Assembly (NCBI GenBank): GCA_028673005.1
Contig: CM054113.1
Span: 209,427,504 to 209,491,503 of the forward strand
DNA from: Tanypteryx hageni
Lineage: Eukaryota > Arthropoda > Insecta > Odonata > Petaluridae
Reading direction: 5' to 3'
DNA length: 64,000 nt
In this document: positions 35,601-44,389 of the stretch, in pieces
How the letters are laid out: each line of letters opens with the position of its first letter
Numbering within the stretch: position 1 is the stretch's first letter
Program-made: the position numbers and the translations under genes
The notes under the pieces: generated by a model
What the model was told of the DNA's origin: nothing
Databases searched by the model: none
The model's input: the letters and a program-made list of their open reading frames with translations, nothing else

Positions 35601-38600
35601 TGAGTATGCAGGATGACGTTGAGGGGTTAAGAATGCAACTAACTAAGACTATATAACCAAGGGAAAATTATGTAAACTTTATATATACGGGCAGCTAAAA
35701 ATACAACGCCTAACAAAGCTGGTTTTTGGGTTCCTCCGCCTTGCTCTAAAAAGCAGTTTTGAAGCCTCAAAAAAATACCCCGAAGATGTGAGATGCAGAA
35801 AATAATAAAAAACCAATAAAAAAACCTACCCTGGGCCTCCAAACCTGTGAAGAAATAAGCTCCCTTGGAAGTAAACACAGACAAAAATTCGTTTCCAAAT
35901 CCTCAACAAGGATAGTTTTTGATGCTTAATTGAATAGATGAGAGATTTGCAATGAGATTTTTCTAAGAGAATTATCTGACAGAACAAGTGCCGAAGATTT
36001 TTCCCAAGGGAGAAGGACCCAGTGTTTGACACAATGAAACAGTATCATATGAGAGTTTAAAGCAAGTGATTGTTTGATGTGTTATGGCCTTCGACACAAT
36101 CCACTATGGATGGAGTGTCCTCAATGAGTGATGTAGTGATTCATAATGGTAATATTATTCTTTTTAACTGTAAACTACTCCAACAATTTCTTTTATTGTT
36201 TTAAAATGATAATGTTGCAAATAGCTCACGAAAATAATATGCTTAAATTTAATCACCAAATATAATTATGCGATAAGATTAACCAATAATTATGATAAAA
36301 CATGCACATTTATTGGCATCCAGTGATCTACATTAAATTATTAGTTTTATTTTTTAGCACTTAATATGGGAAAAAGGCATAAGCGTATAGCCCTGGGAAA
36401 ATTTGGCAACTGCGTGCACCATAAGTGTAATGCTATCTTCTATGGGTGGAAAAGAGTATACGTACGTAGTTTTCTCTGGTGTTATTTTTGTGACGTCACA
36501 TTTTTCAAAACCTCCCTACTCCCCATTGTCACACATCATCACACAAATCAGATCCCCCCCCCCTCAGTGCATGACATCATATATGGATGATCCCTAAGTG
36601 CTGAAGCATTATAAGGAATTATCCTTTGTTTTCATAGAATTTGTTGTAGCAATATTCCTTTGAGCAGCTTTAATGATGAGCCATGTGAATATTTGTAAAA
36701 AAATTAACTGTGTATTATTTTATAATTTTCTGGAATACCAGTGGAGAACTACCTAAATTGTCCACATTATTGCTGTTTACTTTGTTTTCTTTGGTAGCAA
36801 ACTATATGAATTGCTTTTTTGCAGGGTGAATATATCATTTCTACCCGTGTGCGCTGTGGTCGCTCCATGGAGGGCTATCCCTTCAACCCCTGCCTTACTG
36901 AGGCCCAGTACAAAGAGATGGAGGATAAGGTCTCCTCTACCCTCTGCGGACTCAGTGGAGAGCTTAAGGGCAACTTCTATCCCCTCACTGGAATGACCAA
37001 GGAGGTCCAGCAGAAGCTCATTGATGACCACTTCCTCTTCAAGGAGGGCGATCGCTTCTTGCAGGTAGTTATAAGTCTATTGTTCTTTTAAGAACTGATG
37101 GAATTTGTAGGTTACGACAACATTGAGAAATGGTGGAAAAATTATATGTAGAAACCTCATGGAGATAATAGTCAGTTAATCCACATCTTATCATTAGATC
37201 AATGATTTGTAATTTTAGCATGCATAGCTTTGAAAGTATTGCATTCTTAAGTTGAAAACAGGACAGCTTTATTCCTGAAAAATATGAACAAATACTTCGA
37301 TGAGTTTTTCAGAATGAATATATGAATATCTAGTAGCTTGGAAATGAGATGAGGAATTATATAAGGACTAACCATGTTAACATATGGATTTCTCTCTTCC
37401 AGGCTGCCAATGCTTGCCGCTTTTGGCCTACTGGACGAGGCATCTACCACAATGAAAATAAAACTTTCTTGGTGTGGTGCAATGAGGAAGATCACCTTCG
37501 TATTATCTCCATGCAGATGGGAGGTGACCTTGGCACCGTATACCGCCGACTAGTCACTGCCGTTAATGATGTTGAAAAGCGAATTCCCTTCTCCCACCAC
37601 GACCGTCTTGGTTTCCTAACCTTCTGCCCAACCAACCTGGGAACCACAGTACGTGCATCAGTACACATCAAGCTCCCAAAATTGGCTGCCAACAAGGCTA
37701 AGCTGGAAGAGGTCGCCGGACGCTTCAACCTTCAGGTATGATTTTTGAATTTGTTTGTTGTAACGTTAAATAAAATCAGATTTAAATGTATTTCAATTTT
37801 AAAATTGTTGCAGAAGTATAAAATACACATCAAAATGTAATATAAAGAATAAATGATATGAAAAAGAAACCATCTCTAAATACCCAAAAAATATTTCACA
37901 ACACTTAAATAGCTATAATAATCCAAGAGGTTGATTAGCCCAACACACACACACAACCCTTAAATAGGTTATGACTAGTGAAAGTAGGCTGAAACAGCAC
38001 TCCCTGTGAAAGATTCTTATCCAGTGTAGATAATAATCCTTGTTTATGACCTATGCAGGAATTTGTTCCAATGAATTTTGCTGTGTTGTGTTGTTGAATC
38101 TATCTAGCTTGCATCATGCCAACTTTGATATATGGGTGGTTAAAGTATATACTGTTGGATACCAAGGTCACAGGTTCAAATCACACCAAGGCCATGGATG
38201 TTTTGTATTTGTCATTCTGGGTTAGATGTAAGAATGGACTTGGTAGTCTTAAATCTTACCCCTAAATAAAGATGTATATGCAATTTGGAATACATTTTTA
38301 TTCTTGATTATAATTTTTTAAATCTTAGGTTGAAATTTTTTTGATTGAAGTTAATAATTTTGCAAGTGTTTATTTGGAGATTAAAATTGCCCAATATTTA
38401 TTCCCATTCTAGCATTAACTCATTTCCACTCTCACCAATGGTCATGACCTAGTTTGAACATTGCTTTTAATAGTTTTCCTTGTGAAAAACTTTTTCCAAA
38501 TGAGGCATTGTTTTCATTGTGTATATTTCATACTTTTATAATATTTGTATGGCATATTGGTGTTAGATGCTACTGTAGACTCATCTCTCCGCACTTGATA

Positions 38601-38777
38601 TTAATTTTTTAACAATTTTTCTTTCAGGTCCGTGGCACACGAGGTGAACATACTGAAGCTGAGGGTGGAGTGTATGATATTTCCAACAAGAGGCGCATGG
38701 GTCTCACTGAATATGATGCCGTCAAGGAAATGAATGACGGAATCTTGGAGATGATCAAGATTGAGAAAGAGCTGTGA
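17607..38777 (+). CDS. ArgK: Arginine kinase, whole gene (isoform from exon 1a)
   Basis: ATP:guanido phosphotransferase making phosphoarginine from ATP and L-arginine, the main energy buffer of arthropod muscle and nerve. Exons: 1a 17,607-17,692; 2 23,869-24,044; 3 34,433-34,611; 4 36,825-37,064; 5 37,403-37,735; 6 38,628-38,777, all with GT/AG introns and consistent phases. The core from the ATG at 23,879 is 355 residues, the usual insect length; this isoform is 387. Numbering from the core Met: specificity loop Ser62-Gly-Val-Gly-Ile-Tyr67; Asp61 and Arg192 (substrate-synergism pair); nucleotide-binding Arg123, Arg125, Arg228, Arg279 and Arg308, and His184; catalytic Glu224 and Glu313; reactive Cys270 in CPTNLGT. 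Each lies one below the horseshoe-crab numbering. No frameshift or missing active-site residue, so the gene looks functional. Two or more alternative first exons feed exon 2. Confidence 0.97.
17693..22420 (+). other. Intron downstream of exon 1a
   Basis: AT-rich intron holding a TATG/TG microsatellite (18,537-18,575) and a CT-rich stretch at 20,590-21,030 whose frames (both strands) are Pro/Ser-rich translations of low complexity. No transposon ends or RNA genes recognised. The part at 20,480-20,620 is GC-richer and could hold regulatory DNA. Confidence 0.45.
18537..18575 (+). repeat. TATG/TGTATG microsatellite
   Basis: An imperfect run of TATG, TGTATG and TATA words in the ArgK intron. Confidence 0.8.
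22563..22606 (+). CDS. Candidate further ArgK first exon ([15 protein letters not shown])
   Basis: Inside a GC-rich patch (22,430-22,610) an ATG at 22,563 (the first of 14 codons plus AC) runs to a strong donor GTAAGC (22,607). Like exons 1a and 1b it ends in phase 2, so joined to exon 2 it would read [24 protein letters not shown]. The frame is open upstream to 22,428, so the true start could be earlier. There is no homology support; phase agreement happens by chance one time in three. A CRE-like TGACGTC lies at 22,564-22,570, so this may equally be promoter DNA. Confidence 0.25.
23218..23351 (+). CDS. ArgK: ArgK alternative first exon 1b, Arg-rich plus hydrophobic N-terminus
   Basis: ATG at 23,218 opens 44 codons plus AG before donor GTATAC. 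Exon 2, only 517 bp downstream, restores the frame as ...[14 protein letters not shown], giving a 403-residue protein. Residues 8-16 carry five Arg and no acids ([10 protein letters not shown]), followed by a hydrophobic run at about 17-33 ([15 protein letters not shown]) and then [14 protein letters not shown]. This fits a mitochondrial presequence with inner-membrane anchor, or a signal anchor. Codon use is GC-rich and coding-like. Single-gene production of cytosolic and mitochondrial arginine kinase has been proposed for Drosophila, which would fit. The alternative is the first exon of an unrelated membrane protein, but its position and phase argue for ArgK. Met6 is a possible second start. 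Confidence 0.65.
23869..24044 (+). CDS. ArgK: ArgK exon 2 with the core start codon
   Basis: Acceptor TTTCAG at 23,863-23,868, donor GTGAGA at 24,045. The exon starts GAAGAACACC then ATGG (23,879), a strong initiation context that yields the 355-residue cytosolic enzyme if the first exon is non-coding. Residues 1-55 plus the first base of Gly56 are encoded here: [18 protein letters not shown]... This is the start of the N-terminal helical phosphagen-kinase domain. When spliced to exon 1a or 1b the linker residues KNT are translated. Confidence 0.97.
24045..26300 (+). other. First part of ArgK intron 2
   Basis: AT-rich with moderate CpG content. No gene, RNA or transposon end recognised. Frames such as 24,579-24,764 and 25,706-25,945 have no family resemblance. 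Confidence 0.45.
26440..27830 (+). repeat. 16-bp pyrimidine-rich minisatellite, type 1 (CTCTCCCTCTTTACAT)
   Basis: About 86 tandem copies of CTCTCCCTCTTTACAT in ArgK intron 2. Variants come in blocks: TTTGCAT replaces TTTACAT in nearly every unit between about 26,774 and 27,058; CACTC replaces CCCTC in scattered runs; and CCCTATTTACAT dominates around 27,245-27,310 and 27,455-27,515. A diverged lead-in starts near 26,310. Because 16 is not a multiple of three and the unit lacks stops, several frames stay open for 200-300 codons; these are not genes. Confidence 0.95.
27831..28735 (+). repeat. 16-bp minisatellite, type 2 (TTACATACCTCCCCCC)
   Basis: Directly abuts the type 1 array and keeps the 16-bp period and the TTACAT core, so the two are probably one family. 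About 55 units. Sub-blocks: CCTCCCCCC units to about 28,300, then TTACGTACCTACCTCC units in two separate clusters (28,370-28,415 and 28,550-28,625), each followed by TTACATACCTCCCTCC units. The repeated order suggests higher-order duplication. Confidence 0.92.
29130..29520 (+). repeat. 15-bp pyrimidine minisatellite (TCCTCCTCTCTCCCT)
   Basis: About 25 units; the + strand contains only C and T. Some units read TCCTCCCTCCCT. As the period is a multiple of three, it gives an open LSLPP-repeat frame on + and GG-R-E frames on -. These are artefacts. Confidence 0.93.
30530..31080 (+). repeat. 21-bp pyrimidine minisatellite (TTCCCTTCTCCCCCTCCCCAT)
   Basis: About 25 units of a 21-bp monomer. A central block (about 30,675-30,855) has CCCCGTTTCCC in place of CCCCATTTCCC, again showing block-wise homogenisation. 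The distal units shorten to about 18-20 bp. The open frames (FPSPPPH repeats on +, GKGNGEG-type on -) are repeat translations. Confidence 0.94.
31100..34432 (+). other. Last part of ArgK intron 2
   Basis: Mixed composition with CpG-richer patches at about 31,230-31,900, 32,380-32,720 and 33,440-33,640. No exon of ArgK, RNA gene or transposon end recognised. The patches could be enhancers or conserved non-coding DNA; I see no coding frame with family resemblance. Confidence 0.4.
34433..34611 (+). CDS. ArgK: ArgK exon 3, guanidino-specificity loop
   Basis: Acceptor AG at 34,431-34,432, donor GTAAGT at 34,612. Encodes the end of Gly56 and residues 57-115 ([18 protein letters not shown]...). It carries Asp61 and the flexible loop Ser62-Gly63-Val64-Gly65 that closes on arginine and sets substrate size, plus the [13 protein letters not shown] stretch conserved in insect arginine kinases. 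The exon ends in phase 0 after ...GNLDPA. Confidence 0.97.
34838..36588. mobile_element. Probable DNA element with ATCCAT...GTCATGCA inverted ends in ArgK intron 3
   Basis: Positions 34,838-34,858 match the reverse complement of 36,568-36,588 at 19 of 21 bases (ATCCATAWATGAYGTCATGCA). Just inside each end are a C run and a second inverted pair containing TGACGTCA (about 34,930 and 36,491). The right end continues as AGGGATC. The 1.7-kb interior has no transposase and is partly a composite of other sequence. Superfamily not assigned. Confidence 0.55.
36825..37064 (+). CDS. ArgK: ArgK exon 4, start of catalytic domain
   Basis: Acceptor TTGCAG at 36,819-36,824, donor GTAGTT at 37,065. Encodes residues 116-195 in phase 0, starting [20 protein letters not shown]. 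Arg123 and Arg125 in STRVRCGRS bind ATP phosphates. His184 in [14 protein letters not shown] stacks with the adenine and Arg192 pairs with Asp61 of exon 3. 80 codons. Confidence 0.97.
37403..37735 (+). CDS. ArgK: ArgK exon 5, active-site cysteine and catalytic Glu
   Basis: Acceptor TTCCAG to 37,402, donor GTATGA at 37,736. Encodes residues 196-306 (111 codons, phase 0 both sides): [17 protein letters not shown]..., NEEDH with catalytic Glu224, [14 protein letters not shown] with Arg228, and the phosphagen-kinase signature CPTNLGT with reactive Cys270 and Arg279. The usual insect FSHDDRLG reads FSHHDRLG here (His261). Confidence 0.97.
38125..38290 (+). repeat. Probable tRNA-derived SINE in ArgK intron 5
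   Basis: The segment starts TGGGTGGTTAAAGTATATAC and contains CAGGTTCAAATCACACC, which together look like worn A and B boxes of an RNA polymerase III promoter from a tRNA. About 100 bp of unrelated body follows, ending in CTAAATAAAGATGTATAT. That is the layout of a SINE. No target duplication was identified. Confidence 0.4.
38628..38777 (+). CDS. ArgK: ArgK exon 6, C-terminus
   Basis: Acceptor TTTCAG to 38,627; stop TGA at 38,775-38,777. Encodes residues 307-355: [20 protein letters not shown]..., with Arg308 for ATP and catalytic Glu313 in the second mobile loop, then ...[19 protein letters not shown] and the end ...IEKEL. Length and end match the insect family exactly. Confidence 0.97.
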   Translation, partial: VRGTRGEHTEAEGGVYDISNKRRMGLTEYDAVKEMNDGILEMIKIEKEL

Positions 38778-39490
38778 GGAGGTCAAAAGTGACCCAGCTG
38801 CAGCCTCCCCAAATCCCGCCTCTCCTGCCACCTCTTTGTGACACAAATATATCCTTACTGCTCGTCCAAAAATCATCTGGAGCCACCCAAAATCATTCAA
38901 GGTTGAAAGTGCTCTGGCCCACTCCTCCCTCACCCACCTTTGTTTCCACGGCTCTCAGAAAATCTGCAGCTCAGATCCCATCCTTGAGACAAATCTCCTT
39001 TGAATTGTGCCACTCCTGAATTTCTTCATTCCTTGAACCCTCTCTGAAAGTCAGCAGTTCTCATAGCTTTTTAAAGACTTCTCAATCTTGAACCATTTGA
39101 TTTGGCCCAATTTTCCATGGAAATATTCCAATCAAGCACCCTCTCGCTCTTTTTGCTTTGTTCTCCATCTGTAACTCAGGCTCTGGGTGCCTTGCATGAG
39201 TGATTTTACTTCTATTTTAAGAAAATCAGAAAGAAATGCTGGGTTTTCTTCTTGTGTTCAAGGATTAGGGAATAAATGCTGTATCAGCTGAATGGTAGAG
39301 AGATGCTGAATTCAGGATCCTCAGGTTCAATAAGCCTAAGATCAGTGGTATCATATGCCTTCATGAATGTTACAATCAGATGCTAACTAAATGTAGCATG
39401 TTAAGGTGAACATCTTTGTGCTTAATGAATGGTGTGTAATGTTGATTATGCTGGTCATAAAATAAAAAAGTGTAACAGAATGAAATGGCT
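38778..39490 (+). other. ArgK 3' UTR with candidate polyadenylation signals
   Basis: Non-coding sequence after the stop, CT-rich at first. AATAAA occurs at 39,271-39,276 and 39,461-39,466; the second, followed by TGTAACAG and a T-rich stretch, is a plausible main poly(A) signal. A further AATAAA lies at about 40,181. The exact end is not determined. Confidence 0.55.
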
Positions 39491-40900
39491 AGTTCTCTTG
39501 CACAAGATTAGATTTATGGAAAAGGGAGATATCTTTAAAATCCATTAAATGGGCAATGGAAAAGCTTTTTTATAGTTTATGCTGAAGAAGGTGGGAATAA
39601 TTGGATTAAATGTGGGGACTCTTAATCATGATGCTGAGGTACAACCACTGCTTTATATAGATAATGGGAAGGTAGTTTGTCACATGGGAAATTGAATAGT
39701 TGATTTTTTTAATTACTAGTCATGGGCATTATTACTAAAGGGAGGTGGCCCTTGTGACCTTATCCTTCTCATCTGATTAGGAGAGAAAGACTTCTGTTGT
39801 TAGTGAAAAAAGTACACTCCTTCAGCAGGAGGAGTAGGAGAATAGCGGGGCCAAGGTATCTAGGTATCCTCTCCCTTTATCCTGCAGCATGAGAGAGAGA
39901 GGCCATGCCATACACCACACTTGTACAATTGCTTGAGAGCTCTTTATGGGCTGCCATACATTGTCGAAGTTGACTCTTCTAAAGAGGGTGTAGAGGGATG
40001 GGGCAATATTTACCACTGCATATAAATTTAAGGCCACTAGTCACTAAACACATGTATTTTGTTATTTCTTATTTTTTTCAGTGAAAGAGAATGTGCACAA
40101 AAACGATAAATGTAAACCATTCCCACTGCCGAAGCAGTTGGCAATATTTCCATTATTCAAGGAAAGCAGGAATGCGGAGGAAATAAATAATGTCGACCAA
40201 AACTGAGTTTATTATTATTGATTTATTCCTACTTAAAATAAAAATAATATCCTCTCACAAATAGGCCCAAGAGGATTTAATATGATAAGAAGGGGAATTG
40301 AGAAGATGTTTCTTTTATGTTTCACATCAGCAACTAATTTTAACCATTCCTGAAAGTTATTCATCAATTATCAAGTCAAAAAATAAACTACTGATCATAT
40401 GGATCTTATATATGGCAACATTTTCCATAACAATAATTAACAAACATGTGTTCCTTGAACACTTAACTAAATAATGTTTGTAATTCAGTATGCAAGTATC
40501 TCAAGATTTACTATAATTCTCAAAACTCAAAATTTTCAATGAATCACTACAATAACATCAGAATTACATCTCAAATGACAGAAATCATTTCAGCTTCTGA
40601 ACTTATTACTGGAATATCAATTAAACGAGTGAGACAAAATTAGCTTAACATTTCATACAGCTCATTTTAATATAAAAACGAGAAATGATGCTCATATTAT
40701 AGAAATTGTAGAGTGGATAATTTTAATGAAATATTTCATCGATGCACCAAGCTTAATGAAAATTCTCCCATGAGAAGCCTTCATTTAACTCAAATATTTA
40801 ATGTTGCTTGCTTTTTCCATGCAATTAACCTTGGATATTAGCTTTGCATTAATAATGATCTAGTAGTCACTAAAGCATGGTTCAAAAACCATAAATGAAC
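39491..40900. other. Gene-free DNA after ArgK
   Basis: AT-rich and CpG-poor. A patch at 39,820-40,035 has mixed composition but no recognisable coding frame. Confidence 0.4.
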
Positions 40901-40907
40901 ACTAAAT

Positions 40908-41440
40908 ATGGAAAAGCCCAAAAGATGCCAAATAGATTATATCCTAGTAAAACAAAGATTTATAAATAGCACAAAAAATGCTAAAACTACCAGGAGCCGA
41001 TACAGATTCACATCACAGCCTTCTAGTAGCAGATGTAACTACAAAGCTAAAACAAATAAGGAAAACGAGGTGAGAAAGACAGACTTGGGATCTTGACAAA
41101 CTGAAAGAATGCAGGATGTGTTCAGCAGGAAGTTGGAGTATTTCCAAGCAAACCAAAACCGTGGATACAGAAAGGGAGGAAATTAAAACCAATATCATAA
41201 AAGCTATGAACATAAGAGACTGGTAAACAAGAAAAGAAAAACAGAATACCATGAATCACTAAGGAAATGCCTGAGAAAATGGATGAGAGGGGAAAGTGAA
41301 AAAACATTAACAGCAAAGGCAGGAAGAGCTATCAAGAGAGTTATCAAGACATGAAGAAGACTGGAAAATAGGAGTACATATGTGGAGAACCAAGAATAAT
41401 CACAGACCTATGGTCAGACTACCTATGATGATGATTTTTA
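40908..41440 (+). pseudogene. Non-LTR retrotransposon fragment: endonuclease C-terminus and tail
   Basis: The frame from 40,908 reads ...KRCQIDYILVKQRFINSTKN, matching the conserved end of the APE-type endonuclease of RTE/CR1-like elements. After a frameshift it continues as GADTDSHHSLLVADVTTKL (about 40,993-41,050). The following 300 bp have Lys-rich broken frames. The tail ends at (GAT)n at about 41,430. Strongly 5'- and centrally truncated, with no reverse transcriptase. Its tail resembles 13,108-13,178. Confidence 0.65.
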
Positions 41441-41444
41441 GCTT

Positions 41445-42870
41445 GAACGATAGATTTGACATAAAATTTACAAGTTGAGTGCTAAGGTACTTGATAGATA
41501 TTAAAAAGTTTTATCGAATCTAGTTTTGTCCATAAATCAACATTGAAGAGTTTTTAAAATTTTCTTTGAATTATTTGATGTTTTCTTTTGAGTCACTTTA
41601 TTTCATTCTTCCAAATTTCTTCATATTGAAGTCCTCGGATAAATACAATATGCCATCACTCTCTGCTGGGGTTGTACCTGGAAATATCCGTAGATGCTGC
41701 AATCACAAATATCAAAATCAATGGCATGTGTGGAAAGGGAGATTACAAAGCTAAACATATTATCAAAAGAATATATTTAAAGATACATATAACAAAAAAC
41801 AGCAATAGTGCATAGAACATATTAATAAATGAAATATCATTACCAATGATTAGAATACATTCCTGGGGTAATTTATGAAGTTTATGAAGACCTTTAAAAT
41901 TAGGAAAAATTATATATTTCAAGGGTCTGACCACTCTGATCCTTTTATTGCTGCTTGTTTGCATTTTTCCTAAATCTCCTTTGAAATTAATGCCATCATA
42001 TCTACAAACCATTTGTAAATATTTTATGTATTTTACCGTGCATAATTTTCTTTTTGAAACAAAATAGTTCCATTTCAAGAGTTTGGCATCCTACATTACA
42101 GTACTAGCTGAAAACCAGTTTGGGGGTCATGTTTCCACAACACAAAAAAGAAATTTTAGCTTTATCAGAAAAGAGTGATGTTGCATAGCTGAAATTTCTT
42201 CAGAAATTATAAACAAGTAAAATGTTCCCAATTACAGAAGGAGGCTATATTGTTTATTTACAAAGTTTTCTACTGTGGAATTACTGAATCGGGACAGTAA
42301 TTTACATGAAAAAGCTAAAAGAAATCCTCAATAAATAATCATCTGGCACAGCTGCACTAGTATTGCTGTGTTGGTTGCTAATACTATTTCATCATTTTAT
42401 CATGAATAGCAAAATCCAGAAAACTTTTGCAAAAACTTATATACTAGACTAGAAAATAAATTACCTTAAGGTGGCTTATCAGCGGTTTTTAACTTTAGAA
42501 CAAATACTTGTGATCATACGTCAGAAAGAGGATAGTGGCAGTATTCTAGAGTTAAAGTATCCAAAGTTTACTCATAGCAGTATTAATCAAAGCTTTTTTA
42601 TCATTCAAGGGGATCATTTTTGACTGAATATTTACAGTCAAATCTCAGTTTAGTGCCACTGTTTGTCCATCACTGATGGTGTTAAAATGTAGGTGGCGAT
42701 AAATTGAAGTTTAAATTAGTTCTATGTAATCATAAGATGAAAGTTCTGCTCGCAATGATTCATGGGCAATATGCAGGGGTGAAACTATATAGGGGGGTGC
42801 TAAATCAGGGTTTGACTGTATATGATTGAGTAAACTCGAGGTTTGAAATTTTCAGCTGTCAAAACTAAGG
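41445..42870. other. Gene-free AT-rich DNA
   Basis: No gene, RNA or element ends recognised. Confidence 0.4.
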
Positions 42871-42873
42871 ATA

Positions 42874-43537
42874 CAGCCTTCCCTCGTTTTACAAACTTAA
42901 TTCGTTCCACAAAAACTCGTAAAACGAAAATTATTTTCCCATTATTTCCTATGTAAAAAATTTTAATTGGTTCCGAAGGTCAAAATAAAAAAAATCCCAT
43001 AGTTCACTTAAAAACAACACAAAACGATACCAAATTAGGAAAAAACATCAATAATGATATTAATGTATTTAAATGACATTCTTAGTCATTAGCCTATGAT
43101 GTCTTACTCTATATATTAGTAGTATTAATCTATGATAGGCAAGCCTATGAATTAACCTATATCATCAACACACCAAGATTTGGAAAATGCTTACAATAAA
43201 ATAAGAAAAAAATTCTTAATGACAGTAAAAATGACCTCAGCTAACCGAATTTCACAAAGAACAGCAACGTGCGTACTGAAACCGAGATGATGGTTCTTCT
43301 TCAGAACAGCGTGATGCAATCTGATGAACTTTACCGAGCTTTCCCAAACTTTACCGAAGTGGATAGAGAACATATAAGCAAACATTTATTCGAAATTTGA
43401 AAAACAGGATTTTCATGCAAACGTAATGAACTCATATAAGCGAAAATTATTCGCAAATTGAAAAATAGGTATGAAATTGTTCAGTTCGTATAAGCAAAAA
43501 CTCATAAAACAGAAGTTCGTATAAACAGGGATGGCTG
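42874..43537. mobile_element. pogo/Tigger-like MITE, ends CAGCC-TCCCT, TA flanks
   Basis: The left end CAGCCTTCCCTCGTTTTAC and the reverse complement of the right end (CAGCCATCCCTGTTTATAC) pair, and both are flanked by TA (42,872-42,873 and 43,538-43,539). The inside repeats words such as CTCGTAAAACGAA near the left end and their inverse near the right. 664 bp, no transposase. Confidence 0.7.
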
Positions 43538-43677
43538 TATTGGCATTCTTCCCCATAACACATAGTTATAAATCAGTAAATTGTGCTTGTATGTCTAGTG
43601 GAGTTGCAGAAATTATGAAAAACTAAGAATATTTACATTATTCTCCACAACATTATAAATCAATCATACCTGTACAT

Positions 43678-44063
43678 GGGAATAACTTTGAAACAGAAAA
43701 AATTCTGCTATGACTGGGAATCGAACCCGGGTCTTCCACTTGCCGGGCGGATATTCTACCACTGAACTACCTTAGCAGATAATCTTTCCTGTTTCTGAAC
43801 GCGGGTGTTTTTCTTAGTTGGGTCCGGGCTAGCCAAGCTAGTATCAACCAGCCCCAACGGACGTTCTCCAAGAGAACGTCGAAGAAAACCCCACCCTCTC
43901 AAATGGTGAGATTGCCAAAGCCAGAAATTGATGGAATAATAGAAACTATGCAGAAAGGCATAAGCTGTGATTTGGGTCAGAGCAGAAAATTTTTTCTGTT
44001 TCAAAGTTATTCCCAAATTACAGCTTATGCCTTTCTGCATAGTTTCTATTATTCCATCAATTT
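43678..44063. repeat. Nested inverted repeats around a tRNA-like segment
   Basis: Two inverted pairs overlap. Pair A: 43,925-43,976 against 44,012-44,063, 51 of 52 bases complementary with a 35-bp loop. Pair B: 43,678-43,709 against 43,981-44,014, complementary except for a 2-base length difference. The tRNA-like sequence (43,706-43,777) and about 150 bp of GC-richer DNA lie between the B arms. The near identity implies a recent fold-back or template-switch event. Confidence 0.85.
43706..43777 (-). tRNA. tRNA-like sequence, probably a tRNA pseudogene or SINE head
   Basis: On the - strand 72 nt fold as a cloverleaf: acceptor TGCTAAG/CATAGCA (one mismatch); D arm in TAGTTCAGTGGTAGAAT (a good A box); anticodon stem TCCGC/GTGGA with loop CCGGCAA; and T arm CCGGG-TTCGATT-CCCAG with one mismatch (a perfect B box GGTTCGATTCC). 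A T run follows within a few bases. The body resembles tRNA-Gly, but the loop would put GGC (Ala) at the anticodon and C at position 33 where U is near-universal. I therefore think it is not a working tRNA. Confidence 0.45.
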
Positions 44064-44285
44064 ATACCTGTACATTCTGTCCATAAGGGCACCAATATAA
44101 AATGTGGTGGCCATTGCCATAATTAACTCATTGCCATCCTTTCTTTGGACTACAGCCTTGATAAGGTAGAAGAGCTTGAGTGCTCTATAGGCCTTGATAG
44201 CTACAATGGCTGGAGCATCTGCTCCTGTTAGGGTCACCAATGCCAGTAATGTTAATAGGTAGGGAGCAGAGTAAGAGTAATTCAT
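44049..44285 (-). other. Unrecognised 78-codon open frame
   Basis: Reads MNYSYSAPYLLTLLALVTLT..., then a stretch with KAYRALKLFYLIKAVVQRKD and a C-terminal YRYKLME. It has a hydrophobic start, could be a piece of a transposon or of a captured host gene, and runs into the right arm of inverted repeat A. No family recognised and no promoter or splice evidence. Confidence 0.2.
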
Positions 44286-44389
44286 GTAGCATCTGTACCT
44301 CAGAGACGTGTCTGCAAAATGCTTCTGTACACAATGAATCAGCCTAACTAAGTGATGGCATCATGTTAAAAAGAGATTGGTGTAACTTT

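Noticed and set aside
35540..35630. Partly palindromic CGTACTCAATACGCAGGAC / GTCCTGAGTATGCAGGATGACG segment
   Set aside because: The two halves match only partly and no flanking duplication is seen; too weak to list as an element.
39276..39345. tRNA-like words (AGCTGAATGGTAGAG, CAGGTTCAATAAGCC) in the ArgK 3' UTR
   Set aside because: The B box is poor and the anticodon and acceptor stems do not pair. At most an old SINE scrap.
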